A DNA stretch of 64,000 nucleotides from Armatimonadota bacterium. Its GTDB lineage: Bacteria; Armatimonadota; UBA5829; DTJY01. Within the stretch, counting starts at the first letter, position 1; every line of letters starts with the position of its first letter. Shown here in pieces: positions 8,941 to 17,689 of this stretch. The position numbers were made by a program, and so were the translations under genes. A model generated the notes under the pieces. That model made no database searches and was not told the DNA's origin. It was given only the letters and a program-made list of their open reading frames with translations. The stretch covers positions 450,384 to 514,383 of the forward strand of contig JAIMAU010000001.1 in the NCBI GenBank assembly GCA_023511795.1, written 5' to 3'.

Positions 8941-10926
8941 ATGGGCGAATTCAAGTTAGTATGCGAATATGAACCAAAGGGCGATCAACCTAAGGCAATC
9001 CGCCAATTGACTGAAGGGTTGAACGCAGGATATCGCTTCCAGACACTTCTAGGCGTCACGGGGTCTGGAAAGACGTTTACGATGGCGAACGTTATCCAGC
9101 AAGTGCAGAGACCCACGCTGGTGATTGCCCATAATAAAACACTTGCTGCTCAGCTCTGCAGTGAGTTTCGGGAGTTCTTTCCTCACAACGCTGTTGAATA
9201 CTTTGTCAGCTATTATGACTACTATCAACCTGAAGCTTATATTCCCGAAACAGATACATATATTGAAAAGGATTCTTCTATCAATGACGAAATTGACCGG
9301 TTGCGCCACTCGGCGACGCAGGCCGTTCTTGAGCGTCGAGATGTCATAGTCGTGGCGAGTGTTTCCTGCATATACGGACTGGGTTCACCCTCTGAGTATA
9401 AGCGGACAATATTGGCTTTAAAAGAGGGCGAAACATACGACCGCGAGGAAGTGCTGCGAAAGCTTATAGAAATGCAGTTCTCCCGAAATGACATTGCGCC
9501 ACAAAGAGCGACGTTCAGAGTAAGGGGCGACATCCTCGAGATTCAACCTGCAGACGAGGAAGTAGTAATAAGGGTTGAATTTTTCGGCGATACAATCGAG
9601 AGAATTACCATTCTCGATCCACTTACTGGTGAGTTATTAAGCAGGGAGGAACGGATTACCGTATATCCGGCAACGCATTTTGTAACACCTACTGATGTTC
9701 TAGAGCGTGCTCTTGCCGGGATTGAGGCTGAGCTCCAGGAGCGCATTAAATATTTCAAAAGGCAAGGAAAGTTGCTCGAAGCGCAACGAATTGAACAGCG
9801 CACTAGGTACGACATGGAGATGATGCGGGAAGTAGGCTATTGTTCCGGAATCGAGAACTATTCTCGTATCTTAGATGGCAGAAAACCCGGAGAGCCGCCT
9901 GCATGTTTGCTTGATTATTTCCCTGATGATTATCTTATCTTCATCGATGAGTCCCATCAGACTATTCCGCAACTTCATGGTATGTATGAGGGCGACCGAT
10001 CGCGAAAGGAAACGCTGGTCGAATTTGGATTCCGGCTTCCATCCTCATTGGACAACCGACCGCTTCGTTTTGAGGAATTCATTGATCGTGTCAATCAAGT
10101 CATCTTTGTCTCGGCAACTCCCGGGCCTTATGAGAGGGAACATAGCGAGCAAATTGTGGAGCAGATAATTCGGCCAACTGGTTTGGTTGACCCTGAAGTT
10201 GAAATACGCCCGACACAAGGGCAAATTGATGACCTAGTGCATGAGATTAAGGAACGTGCATCCAAAGGGCAACGCGTTCTTGTGACTACCTTAACCAAGA
10301 AAATGGCGGAGGATTTGACTGAATACCTGCTGGATTTGGGTATTAAGGTTCACTATCTCCACTCGGAGATTCATACACTCGACCGCAACGAGATATTGCG
10401 TGATCTTCGCCTTGGCGTCTACGATGTAGTGGTTGGAATCAATCTTCTTCGCGAGGGTCTCGACCTTCCGGAAGTAAGTTTAGTTGCAATTTTAGACGCA
10501 GACAAAGAAGGATTTCTTCGGTCTGAAACCTCGTTGATTCAAACAATTGGCCGAGCGGCGAGAAATATCCATGGAAAAGTAATTATGTATGCCGACGACG
10601 TAACTGGTTCGATGCATCGTGCAGTTGAGGAGACAGAACGCCGCCGAAAGCTCCAAATTGAGTATAACGAAAAGCATGGGATTACTCCCGCGTCGGTAGT
10701 TAAAGCAGTGCGTGACGTAATAGAGGCTAAGAAGGTAGCAGAACAAAAGGCTTATTACAAAATAAAACCAAACATCTCTGACGATGCCTCAATTGATGAA
10801 ATAATGCTAGTCCTTGCGGATTTGGAGAAAGAAATGCGTCAGGCGGCTAAATCCCTTGATTTTGAACATGCCGCTGAGGTGCGCGACGAGATTATCCGCC
10901 TAAAAAAGCTGCTGCCTCTCAAATAG
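8941..10926 (+). CDS. uvrB: UvrABC excinuclease subunit B
   Basis: 661 aa, normal for UvrB. The protein loads onto damaged DNA with UvrA, then recruits UvrC for dual incision in nucleotide excision repair. Visible are the N-terminal [10 protein letters not shown] motif, Walker [11 protein letters not shown] (residue ~38), the beta-hairpin region [12 protein letters not shown], the DEAH-like box IDESH, helicase motifs [11 protein letters not shown] and QTIGRAARN, and a C-terminal UvrB/UvrC interaction helix ([19 protein letters not shown]). I use the ATG at 8941. The frame extends upstream to a TTG at 8875, but that would add 22 residues absent from the family and would overlap the presumed operator. 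It appears monocistronic. Confidence 0.97.
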   Translation: MGEFKLVCEYEPKGDQPKAIRQLTEGLNAGYRFQTLLGVTGSGKTFTMANVIQQVQRPTLVIAHNKTLAAQLCSEFREFFPHNAVEYFVSYYDYYQPEAYIPETDTYIEKDSSINDEIDRLRHSATQAVLERRDVIVVASVSCIYGLGSPSEYKRTILALKEGETYDREEVLRKLIEMQFSRNDIAPQRATFRVRGDILEIQPADEEVVIRVEFFGDTIERITILDPLTGELLSREERITVYPATHFVTPTDVLERALAGIEAELQERIKYFKRQGKLLEAQRIEQRTRYDMEMMREVGYCSGIENYSRILDGRKPGEPPACLLDYFPDDYLIFIDESHQTIPQLHGMYEGDRSRKETLVEFGFRLPSSLDNRPLRFEEFIDRVNQVIFVSATPGPYEREHSEQIVEQIIRPTGLVDPEVEIRPTQGQIDDLVHEIKERASKGQRVLVTTLTKKMAEDLTEYLLDLGIKVHYLHSEIHTLDRNEILRDLRLGVYDVVVGINLLREGLDLPEVSLVAILDADKEGFLRSETSLIQTIGRAARNIHGKVIMYADDVTGSMHRAVEETERRRKLQIEYNEKHGITPASVVKAVRDVIEAKKVAEQKAYYKIKPNISDDASIDEIMLVLADLEKEMRQAAKSLDFEHAAEVRDEIIRLKKLLPLK

Positions 10927-11173
10927 GTTTTGGATAGTTATTTGCATTTTTACCCCCTTCTGTACATTCAGCGGCTTTTTCACAAATTACGAATGCAAGC
11001 CTAAGTCAAATTTGCCTCACCTGCTTAATTAGTGATGTCTTGTAGGTATACTCTAATCTGGAGAGTGCAGCAAATGGCTGTAACCTAAGATTGAGTGAGA
11101 ATGCCGAAGGGTGTCTTCTTCCAACCAAATAAGGGAACATAAACCGAGAACAACATATAGATCAGCCGGTTAC
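10927..11173. other. Intergenic stretch between uvrB and the radical SAM gene
   Basis: About 370 bp separate the two genes. I see no gene. A TATACT at 11047-11052 has only a weak -35 partner (TTAATT 11025-11030). The segment GGAGAG...GCCGAAGGG near 11060-11110 recalls glycine riboswitches but lacks their 3' half. The clear signal is the promoter at 11174. Confidence 0.5.
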
Positions 11174-11202
11174 TTGACAGGTAGCTGTGTTTGGAATATA
11201 AT
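11174..11202 (+). promoter_or_regulatory. Perfect consensus promoter for the radical SAM gene
   Basis: TTGACA (11174-11179), exactly 17 bp, then TATAAT (11197-11202): both hexamers match the sigma-70 consensus completely. The leader to the start codon is about 90 nt. Confidence 0.8.
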
Positions 11203-11296
11203 CTCGAATGCCAATGCTGACACTCTTGAGCTAGTCTTAGACCGTTGCTGGAATGGATTTCAGCGATGGTGACGTTTGGTAAGGGAGGTATGCACA

Positions 11297-12793
11297 TTGG
11301 GCAAATACCGTCGCATTGCTAGGCAGAGATTGGCTCGGCTAATCACACTCCTGCTAGTTAAGATTCTTCCCCGACTCGAAGCCATAGGCCGGCTTGAGAA
11401 AGGTCTAGCGCTCCTTACCTCAATTGCTCAATTCATTCCATATGAAGAGTGGCAGCGGGAGCAGCTTAGACAGCTGAATGAGGCTTTTAGGAAGAACCAT
11501 CCGGCGATTCGCCTTGCACGCCGTGTAGTTTCCGAAGTTCATCCAAAATTCCTAATGTCTTTGTTCAACGCTTTATGGATTCCTTGGTGGATAAAGGGAG
11601 AAACTAGGGCCGAGTTTGTAAAGAGAGAGGGTTTCGAACCGCCGTGCTTGGCGGTTATCTCTCCGCTTAAGGAATGTAACCTCCAATGTGTCGGATGTTA
11701 TGCGAGCGCAGTCACTAAGGGCGAAAATGAGCGGCTCGATTTCGATACAATAGATAAATTGGTTACCGAGCTGAAGTCCTTTGGCACAACATTTATTGTA
11801 TTTACTGGCGGGGAGCCAATGCACCCTGCAATCTGGCCAACCATAAAGGCAATTTGCGCGAAACACAAAGACCAGGCGTTCATGATGTACACAAACGGAA
11901 CGCTAATCAACGATGAGAAGGTCGCCGATTTTATAGAACTCGGTAACCTTTCGCCTGCTATTAGCCTTGAGGGTTGGGAGGAAGAAACCGACGCAAGGCG
12001 GGGTAAAGGAGTCTATGCCAAAGTTATGGCAGCAATGGATAAACTACGTGAGGCAGGCGTGCTTTTTGGTTTCTCGCTCACATATACTAGCAAGAATTTT
12101 GAAGTTGCAACCAGCCCCAGGTTCATTGACCATCTTATGAAAAAGGGATGCTTGTACGGCTGGTATTTTATGTACGTCCCAGTGGGTAAGAATCCGGATA
12201 CCTCGCTTGTAGTAACCCCGTGGCAAAGAGATCGCATCCGTCAGTTTACTTGGGATATGCTTCGCGAGAAGGGACTCTTCATTGCTGATTTTTGGAATTC
12301 TGGTCCTATTTCGAAAGGCTGCATTGCTGGCGGTCGGTACCTGCATATAAACAATCGGGGCGACATTGAACCTTGCGTCTTCTTTAAATTTACAACCCAC
12401 AATATTCGCAATACAAGCCTTCTCGAAGCGCTTCGCTCTCCTCTCTTCTCCGAAATTCGCAAAGGTCTAAAACATCAGCGAAACCCACTTACACCTTGCC
12501 GGTTCATGGACCATCCTGACGAAGCCGTGAGAGTTATTAAAGTCACGGGGGCGCGCCCAAGTGAAGAGGGTGGCGATGCCCTGCTAGGCCCGGAGATTAA
12601 GCCGTTCTTGGATCGATTTGCAAAGGAATATCGCGAAGAATATGCAGACCCAGTTTGGACGCAAACTGCCGATTATGCATGGTTTGCACATGTTTACAAG
12701 GCTCCTGATTGGATTCCACCGGCTACTGGCAGGGTTACAAGGCTTCCAGCTGAGTCCAAGGGTCGTATGGAGGAACCAGCTGTTCGCCGTTAA
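11297..12793 (+). CDS. Radical SAM protein with SPASM-like C-terminus, function unknown
   Basis: 498 aa. The start is TTG 11297, with AAGGGAGG eight bases upstream; the nearer ATG at 11290 is out of frame and stops after ten codons. The 4Fe-4S/SAM motif CNLQCVGC (C-x3-C-x2-C) is at residues ~127-134, followed by TGGEP (the SAM-binding GGE motif). A C-terminal region with GCIAGG, EPCVFF and PCRF cysteines looks like a SPASM/Twitch auxiliary cluster site. Residues 1-110 are a basic helical extension not typical of the family. Some relatives modify peptides or lipids (for example HpnH-like proteins), but no precursor peptide or partner enzyme is adjacent, so the substrate is open. It is monocistronic behind a consensus promoter, suggesting strong expression. 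Confidence 0.85.
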   Translation: MGKYRRIARQRLARLITLLLVKILPRLEAIGRLEKGLALLTSIAQFIPYEEWQREQLRQLNEAFRKNHPAIRLARRVVSEVHPKFLMSLFNALWIPWWIKGETRAEFVKREGFEPPCLAVISPLKECNLQCVGCYASAVTKGENERLDFDTIDKLVTELKSFGTTFIVFTGGEPMHPAIWPTIKAICAKHKDQAFMMYTNGTLINDEKVADFIELGNLSPAISLEGWEEETDARRGKGVYAKVMAAMDKLREAGVLFGFSLTYTSKNFEVATSPRFIDHLMKKGCLYGWYFMYVPVGKNPDTSLVVTPWQRDRIRQFTWDMLREKGLFIADFWNSGPISKGCIAGGRYLHINNRGDIEPCVFFKFTTHNIRNTSLLEALRSPLFSEIRKGLKHQRNPLTPCRFMDHPDEAVRVIKVTGARPSEEGGDALLGPEIKPFLDRFAKEYREEYADPVWTQTADYAWFAHVYKAPDWIPPATGRVTRLPAESKGRMEEPAVRR

Positions 12794-12921
12794 AATAGCT
12801 AAAGCGGTTCTTTGTGGTAATTCTGAATTCTAACGAGGGGTCGCCGAAAGCAAAAATGATTGTGCTTGGCTGGAGGTGGCCCCTTCATTGTTTTAATTTG
12901 TTTGGCAGAGCAATTTTACTA

Positions 12922-12950
12922 TTGACATGCGTTCTGCGCTGTGTTATACT
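12922..12950 (+). promoter_or_regulatory. Promoter for riboswitch-NlpC/P60 transcript
   Basis: TTGACA (12922-12927), 17-bp spacer, TATACT (12945-12950). It lies about 60 bp before the riboswitch core and drives the long leader of the cell-wall hydrolase gene. Confidence 0.75.
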
Positions 12951-13009
12951 CACGGCTAGTGTTGGCAGCGGACAGTCTGCTAGCAGTTCGTTTGAAAACA
13001 AAATAAAGT

Positions 13010-13130
13010 CGCCGAATTTCCGTCAGGAGAACGGGGGAACCGCTTTTTGTGGTTGGGGCGCATCGCATATGCGTAGGGTAACTCTTCAGCCCGAGCCCGT
13101 CAGCTAACTCCGTAGGCGTTGTGAAGAGAA
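13010..13130 (+). ncRNA. c-di-AMP riboswitch (ydaO-yuaA type)
   Basis: The conserved blocks of this class are present in order: GCCGAAT opening, GGGGGAACCGCTTTTTG, GGGTAACTCTTCAGCCCGA, then CCGTCAGCTAACTCCGTAGG. CGCC (13010-13013) pairs with GGCG (13115-13118), and CTCTTC (13082-13087) with GAAGAG (13123-13128). In this class ligand binding usually switches the downstream gene off, and cell-wall hydrolases are the classic targets, which fits the NlpC/P60 gene that follows. The remaining leader (13130-13328) holds a possible expression-platform hairpin. Confidence 0.92.
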
Positions 13131-13183
13131 AATAAGTCACATGGTTGGTCTTCTCTTGCAAGCCTTCCGTAGGTAGTAGCGTT

Positions 13184-13213
13184 GAGCCACGTTCCCCAAT
13201 CAGTGGTTTTTTT
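13184..13213 (+). terminator. Possible riboswitch-controlled terminator
   Basis: CCAC (13187-13190) can pair with GTGG (13203-13206), extended by weak A-T/G-T pairs, followed by seven T. It lies between the c-di-AMP aptamer and the coding region. The stem is short, so this is tentative. Confidence 0.4.
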
Positions 13214-13328
13214 ATATTTGTTTGCCCTAACCCTTCAAATGTTTCCTTCCCCTGTTTGGTGGTGTGATTATGCCAGTTGTATTTGACGGCAGGCGGCAAA
13301 TCTCGTATTAGGTCAGGAGAGTGAGAAA

Positions 13329-14048
13329 TTGAGAAGCGCCAGAAAGGCAGCATTAGTAACTGCCGGAGTTATCTGCTTAATTCTTGCTTTTTTTAATCAT
13401 GTTTTTGGAGAACCTATAGGTCAAAAAACAAAGTCCTCTAGTCCGAATCAAGCTGTCGAGAATCCTAAGACAAATGAAGAACCAAAGCTTCAAGTGCCTC
13501 CCGAGGGTCGAGACCTTACTACACAAGAACTCCACATTATCCTGGACCCAATTTTTAGTAGCTCGTTCGATAAAAAAGGTCGCCCAGATGCTATTAAGGA
13601 ATCGTCAGCAAAGCAAGATAATAACGACACAAACTTTGTTTCTCGCGTAATAGCCGGAACGAGAAACCTGATAAGCAGGGCGTTTTCCTACGTGGGAGGG
13701 CGCTATAAATGGGGCGGCACTTCAAGGGATGGTATTGATTGCTCAGGTCTGACGCGAATGCTCTACCTAAAAGAGGGTATTGACCTGCCTCATAATGCAA
13801 AAATGCAGTTTAAGCTTGGCAAGCCTGTAAAAAAAGAAGATTTGCTACCTGGCGACCTTGTCTTTTTTAATACACGTGGGCCCCTAACCCATGTCGGGAT
13901 TTGGATTGGCAATGGACAATTCATCCATGCGGCTAGCCGAAAACGAGGCGTTAGAATTGACTATCTGAGTAACCCTTATTACTCTAAAAGATTTGCCGGC
14001 GCACGGCGGTATAAAGATTTTAGCAAGGTTGCCGATTCTCGAGAATAG
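13329..14048 (+). CDS. Secreted NlpC/P60 peptidoglycan hydrolase
   Basis: 239 aa. TTG start with AGGAGA eight bases upstream; the GTG at 13321 is in another frame and stops at once. The signal/anchor segment ALVTAGVICLILAFFNHVFG is followed by a ~100-residue low-complexity linker and a C-terminal NlpC/P60 domain. The catalytic Cys lies in DCSGLTR (residue ~138), the catalytic His in THVGIW and the third polar site near FIHAAS. Such enzymes cut gamma-D-Glu-diamino acid bonds in peptide stems. The c-di-AMP riboswitch in its leader implies control by the second messenger that tracks cell-wall and osmotic state. No cell-wall binding domain (SH3, LysM) is visible. Confidence 0.93.
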   Translation: MRSARKAALVTAGVICLILAFFNHVFGEPIGQKTKSSSPNQAVENPKTNEEPKLQVPPEGRDLTTQELHIILDPIFSSSFDKKGRPDAIKESSAKQDNNDTNFVSRVIAGTRNLISRAFSYVGGRYKWGGTSRDGIDCSGLTRMLYLKEGIDLPHNAKMQFKLGKPVKKEDLLPGDLVFFNTRGPLTHVGIWIGNGQFIHAASRKRGVRIDYLSNPYYSKRFAGARRYKDFSKVADSRE

Positions 14049-14170
14049 AAAGCTAAGATATCGAAGGTTAATTTGCAGATTCTCTAGGCTTTTCGCGTTA
14101 CAAAGCGCCCAATTTTTAAATTTGAAGGAAATCCATTAAGTTTTGTCAAAAAGCGCCTTGGTGGATAAAA

Positions 14171-15628
14171 ATGTACGTTCTTGGTTTGGACGTGGGGACT
14201 CAGGGCGCAAGAGCTTTAGTATTGGATGCTGAAGGCGAGGTACTGGCGCAGGCATCCCAACCATTTGCTTCGTCTGCGCACCTTGAGTTGCTTCCGCCTG
14301 GTTGGTCAGAACAGCATCCTCATGAGTGGTGGAATGCTGCGGTTGCATGTCTCCGGAAGGTGACCGATGAATTAAAACTATGTGGTCGCGATCCCCGGGG
14401 AATTAAAGCCATCGCTGTTGACTCGACCTCGGGCACGATTCTCCCGCTTGACCGCAAGGGTGAGCCACTTCGCCCCGCAATTATGTATAACGACGCTCGG
14501 TCTGTTACAGAAGCGGAAGAGTGCAATTCTGCCGGTAAGATTCTAGTTGAAAAGCTAGGATATAAGTTCTCATCAGCATTTGCTCTTCCAAAGATTTTGT
14601 GGATAAAAAAGAACCAGCCCGAAATATTCGAGCAGACATCGGTATTTGCCCACGCAGTTGATTTCCTTGTTAGCAAACTTGCGGGCAATTTCCATATGTC
14701 TGATACCTCAAACGCGCTTAAGACGGGCTATGACCTTATTGATCGTCGCTGGCCTGCATTTATCGAGGAATCTCTTTGCATCCCCACCGAGAAACTTCCC
14801 CAGATTGTAACCCCAGGCTTGGTCATAGGCCAAGTTACAGAGAAAGCCGCTCGCGAAACCGGCATTCCAAGCGGAATTCCAGTAGTGGCAGGGGTGACAG
14901 ATGGCACGGCCGGGTTCCTAGCATCTGGTGCGGTCAAAGTTGGTGATTGGAATACGACCATAGGCACCACGATGGTTCTTAAAGGGGTTTCAAAAGAGCT
15001 AGTAAAAGACCCTCTCGGACGAATTTACTGCCATGTCCATCCAGAGGGGTATTGGCTGCCCGGTGGAGCAAGCAATGTTGGCGCGGAGTGCTTGGAAAAA
15101 CTTTTTAGCGGCAAAAATCTTGATGAATTAGATGCTTACGTGCCTCAATATGCACCAACCGCCTTAGTAGTTTATCCGTTAGTTCGCAAAGGGGAGCGTT
15201 TCCCGTTCGTAAATCCCGACGCGGAAGGATTTATCTTGGGACAGCCTAGGGATAGCCGTGACCTTTACACGGCGTACCTCGAAGGGGTTGGCTTTGTCGA
15301 GCGCTGGTGCCTAGAGGTATTTGCTGAACTTGGCGCAGAGGTCGGCGACACCATTTACACGACAGGAGGCGGAGCAAAAAGTGTTGAATGGATGCAGGTT
15401 CGTGCTAACATTCTAAACCGCCGAATTGTTCGTCCAAAGCTCACTGAGTGTGCTGTTGGTGCCGCAGTAATTGCTGCCTCCAAAACTTTATTCGAAAGCC
15501 TTGAGTTGGCAGTAAGCGCCATGGTTAAGGTAGGGGAGGCAGTGGAGCCTGAGCCTAAGAAAGTCGAACTATACGACGTCAATTACCGCATTTTTCGTGA
15601 AGCGTGCGTCAGCCGAGGTTATTCATAG
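14171..15628 (+). CDS. FGGY-family carbohydrate kinase (xylulokinase-like)
   Basis: 485 aa, usual length. It phosphorylates a sugar or polyol with ATP in the cytoplasm. The N-terminal phosphate-1 motif GLDVGTQGARALV, the AIAVDSTSGT segment, the DGTAGFLASGAVKVGDWNTT region and the C-terminal TTGGGAKSVEWMQ adenosine motif are all visible. The overall pattern fits xylulokinase/L-fuculokinase-like members, but the substrate cannot be read from sequence alone. It stands alone between the NlpC/P60 gene and an STN-domain gene. The ribosome site is weak (GGTGG). A CCTTTCC/GGAAAGG hairpin at 15755-15770, before a T-rich stretch, may end its transcript. Confidence 0.9.
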   Translation: MYVLGLDVGTQGARALVLDAEGEVLAQASQPFASSAHLELLPPGWSEQHPHEWWNAAVACLRKVTDELKLCGRDPRGIKAIAVDSTSGTILPLDRKGEPLRPAIMYNDARSVTEAEECNSAGKILVEKLGYKFSSAFALPKILWIKKNQPEIFEQTSVFAHAVDFLVSKLAGNFHMSDTSNALKTGYDLIDRRWPAFIEESLCIPTEKLPQIVTPGLVIGQVTEKAARETGIPSGIPVVAGVTDGTAGFLASGAVKVGDWNTTIGTTMVLKGVSKELVKDPLGRIYCHVHPEGYWLPGGASNVGAECLEKLFSGKNLDELDAYVPQYAPTALVVYPLVRKGERFPFVNPDAEGFILGQPRDSRDLYTAYLEGVGFVERWCLEVFAELGAEVGDTIYTTGGGAKSVEWMQVRANILNRRIVRPKLTECAVGAAVIAASKTLFESLELAVSAMVKVGEAVEPEPKKVELYDVNYRIFREACVSRGYS

Positions 15629-15754
15629 CGGCATGCCGTTTCTGGCTCCTTGGGTCAAGGGTAAATATTGCTAGCAAAAGGTTGATTATAGCCTCTATAA
15701 TAATTTCAATGTTTCTAAGTTCTTCTTGCTTGTTTGAATGCCATATAGGGAAGC

Positions 15755-15786
15755 CTTTCCCTGGAAAGGAAAATTTATTTTTGAGG
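15755..15786 (+). terminator. Weak terminator-like hairpin
   Basis: CCTTTCC (15755-15761) and GGAAAGG (15764-15770) form a compact hairpin, followed after AAAA by TTTATTTTT. The tight loop and the intervening A run make it uncertain. Confidence 0.35.
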
Positions 15787-15869
15787 GTAAAAATTATTGT
15801 GAACTTGGACAAATAAAAATGCGTCTAATATACAAACTAGGCGTTGAAGCGCTGAGGAGGTTGTTCAAA

Positions 15870-16697
15870 ATGCGATATTCATTGTTTTTTCTATTTATTG
15901 CAATATCTCTTGGGATGGCATTTGCTGCTGATGAGCCGCAGAATACACCGGTGCAATCAACTATCTCGATTGACTTTGCTGATATGGACATAAGTCAAGC
16001 GCTGAGTTCGCTGGCTCAAAAGGCTCAGATCACAATCGTAGTGGACCCAAACATCAAAGGAAAGGTGACCTGTAGCCTTAATGATGTTCAGCCTGAGCAG
16101 GCGTTAGCCACAATCTGTAAGCTGAACAAACTGACCTGGGTCAAAACCTATACAAGCGCAGGTTCTGATACCAGTAAGCTAGATGCAACAAAGCTTATTA
16201 ATTTGCTGGATGCATTGAAGGCTCTTGGCAATAACTCGTTAATTTTGGAGGACTCTGCTTCACAAAGTGCAACCATATTTGCCGCGGGAGTTAAGCTCGA
16301 AGCAGAAAAGGTTAACAGTATGGCGGCAGATTTGAAACTTAAACCGGTATATTTGGTGCGTGGGGAGTCCAGCGCAAGTGCCGAAGCGACAAAGAAAGCT
16401 CAGGAGGGACCAAAACAAGTCCAGAGCATAAGCGTAATGATGCCGCCTTCCGATCCCCGAGCTGCTGCTCAGGAAGTCTGGAGTTATTTCGCCCAGATGA
16501 CGCCGGAGCAAAGAGGTCAAGTTATGCGCGAGATTCGGCATATGATGTTTGAAAACTTAACGCCCGAGCAGCGAGAGGAGATGCGTCGGAGATTCGAGGA
16601 CTGGCGTAGGCGTCGAGATGATGGCCCGCGTGACGGTCGTCAACCTATTCCAGGGCCCATGCCTCCGCCACCTCCGCAGCCCCAACCGCGACAATAA
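15870..16697 (+). CDS. Exported protein with STN/secretin-N-like domain and Pro/Arg-rich tail
   Basis: 275 aa. The ATG at 15870 has GAGGAGG nine bases upstream and begins a clean signal peptide (LFFLFIAISLGMAFAADE), so I reject the longer frame from 15738. Residues ~30-100 (ISIDFADMDISQALSSLAQ, then TIVVDPNIKGKVTCSL) match the short N-terminal domain found in secretins and TonB-dependent receptors. The C-terminal third has a TPEQR-type helical repeat (TPEQRGQVMRE, TPEQREEMRRR) and a proline-rich end. There is no secretin channel domain, so it cannot form a pore itself. It may be a periplasmic partner of an envelope machine. A strong terminator follows. Confidence 0.85.
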   Translation: MRYSLFFLFIAISLGMAFAADEPQNTPVQSTISIDFADMDISQALSSLAQKAQITIVVDPNIKGKVTCSLNDVQPEQALATICKLNKLTWVKTYTSAGSDTSKLDATKLINLLDALKALGNNSLILEDSASQSATIFAAGVKLEAEKVNSMAADLKLKPVYLVRGESSASAEATKKAQEGPKQVQSISVMMPPSDPRAAAQEVWSYFAQMTPEQRGQVMREIRHMMFENLTPEQREEMRRRFEDWRRRRDDGPRDGRQPIPGPMPPPPPQPQPRQ

Positions 16698-16725
16698 CGC
16701 AAAATGTTATTTTAAGGTAGTAGAT

Positions 16726-16757
16726 AAGCCCATGGAAAAATCCATGGGCTTACTTTT
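16726..16757 (+). terminator. Strong intrinsic terminator
   Basis: AAGCCCATGGA (16726-16736) pairs perfectly over 11 bp with TCCATGGGCTT (16741-16751), with a 4-nt loop and a following T run. Confidence 0.9.
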
Positions 16758-16760
16758 TGG

Positions 16761-16790
16761 TTGACAAAGGTCTCATATTCGGAGCACAAT
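16761..16790 (+). promoter_or_regulatory. Promoter for the isomerase-lipoprotein-UroD group
   Basis: TTGACA (16761-16766), 18-bp spacer, CACAAT (16785-16790), immediately after the preceding terminator. Confidence 0.55.
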
Positions 16791-16823
16791 AAAGCAGTTT
16801 ATGAGTTAAAAGGGGGGTTAGCC

Positions 16824-17600
16824 ATGCGTATAGGGTTTATTTGTGACTTAAGCGAGCAAGATTTTAAATTTGCATCCGAAAACGGATTCAAATGCGTCGA
16901 ATACAATGGCAATGTAGATGTTGAATTTACAAAAAAGGCAAGCGAGTTGACGGGCTATGTGAAGAAGTATGGAGTAGAGTTTAATATGATTGGACTGTTC
17001 GGTCGGAATTATATTGCTGATGATCCGGCTGAGCGTGCTAAACATCTTGCTGACGCCAAAACCTGCATTGACTTTTGCTGTGAAATTGGTTCGCCCCTTT
17101 TTGTGACTGGCGGAGGACATGAAGAAAATCGCTCGCTTCAGGAGAATTGCAAGCGTGCCATTGACTTTCTGGGCGAGCTGATTGAGTACGGCAAAAGCAA
17201 GGGTGTTAGGGTAGCACTTTACAATTGCCACTGGGGCAATTTTGCAGTTGCGCCTGACTCATGGGAAATCATTATGCCGGCGCTGCCCGACCTAGGGATT
17301 AAATATGACCCATCGCATGCAATCGGCGACAATCGTGACTATTTGGCAGAGCTGCGAGATTGGGGCAACAGGGTATACCATGTTCATGCGAAGGGCTCAC
17401 TAATTATAGGCGGAAAGCGTTTTCCTGACCCCAATCCAGGTATGGACCAGACAAATTGGGGCGCAATTTTTGCAATTCTCTATTACCACAATTATCAGGG
17501 CGATGTGAATATCGAGCAACACTCAGGCAGGTGGCTGACTGACCTCAAATATCCTGGTTTACTATTTTCCAAGCGCTATTTGGAACAGTTTGTGCTCTGA
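16824..17600 (+). CDS. Sugar phosphate isomerase/epimerase-like TIM-barrel protein
   Basis: 258 aa. The ATG at 16824 has AGGGGGG six bases upstream; the frame reaches back to 16761 but only over the promoter. The xylose-isomerase-like TIM-barrel pattern is clear: GFKCVEYNG early, VTGGGHEENRS, ALYNCHWGNFA, a metal-binding KYDPSHAIGD, YHVHAKG and a C-terminal NIEQHSGRW. Members isomerise or epimerise sugars and inositols using a divalent metal. The exact substrate is unknown. It may be co-transcribed with the lipoprotein and UroD-family genes that follow. Confidence 0.88.
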   Translation: MRIGFICDLSEQDFKFASENGFKCVEYNGNVDVEFTKKASELTGYVKKYGVEFNMIGLFGRNYIADDPAERAKHLADAKTCIDFCCEIGSPLFVTGGGHEENRSLQENCKRAIDFLGELIEYGKSKGVRVALYNCHWGNFAVAPDSWEIIMPALPDLGIKYDPSHAIGDNRDYLAELRDWGNRVYHVHAKGSLIIGGKRFPDPNPGMDQTNWGAIFAILYYHNYQGDVNIEQHSGRWLTDLKYPGLLFSKRYLEQFVL

Positions 17601-17689
17601 GAAGTGTCGGGGACAAGTCGTGCTAATGACAGATAATCTACGTGGGCTGAGGAAGGAAGTTGCGGGGCCTAGGGAAAAGGAGATTGATT

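Noticed and set aside
11047..11110. Possible glycine riboswitch (GGAGAG ... GCCGAAGGG)
   Set aside because: The second conserved half (CTCTCAGGCAAAAGGAC) is missing and the pairing partners are absent.
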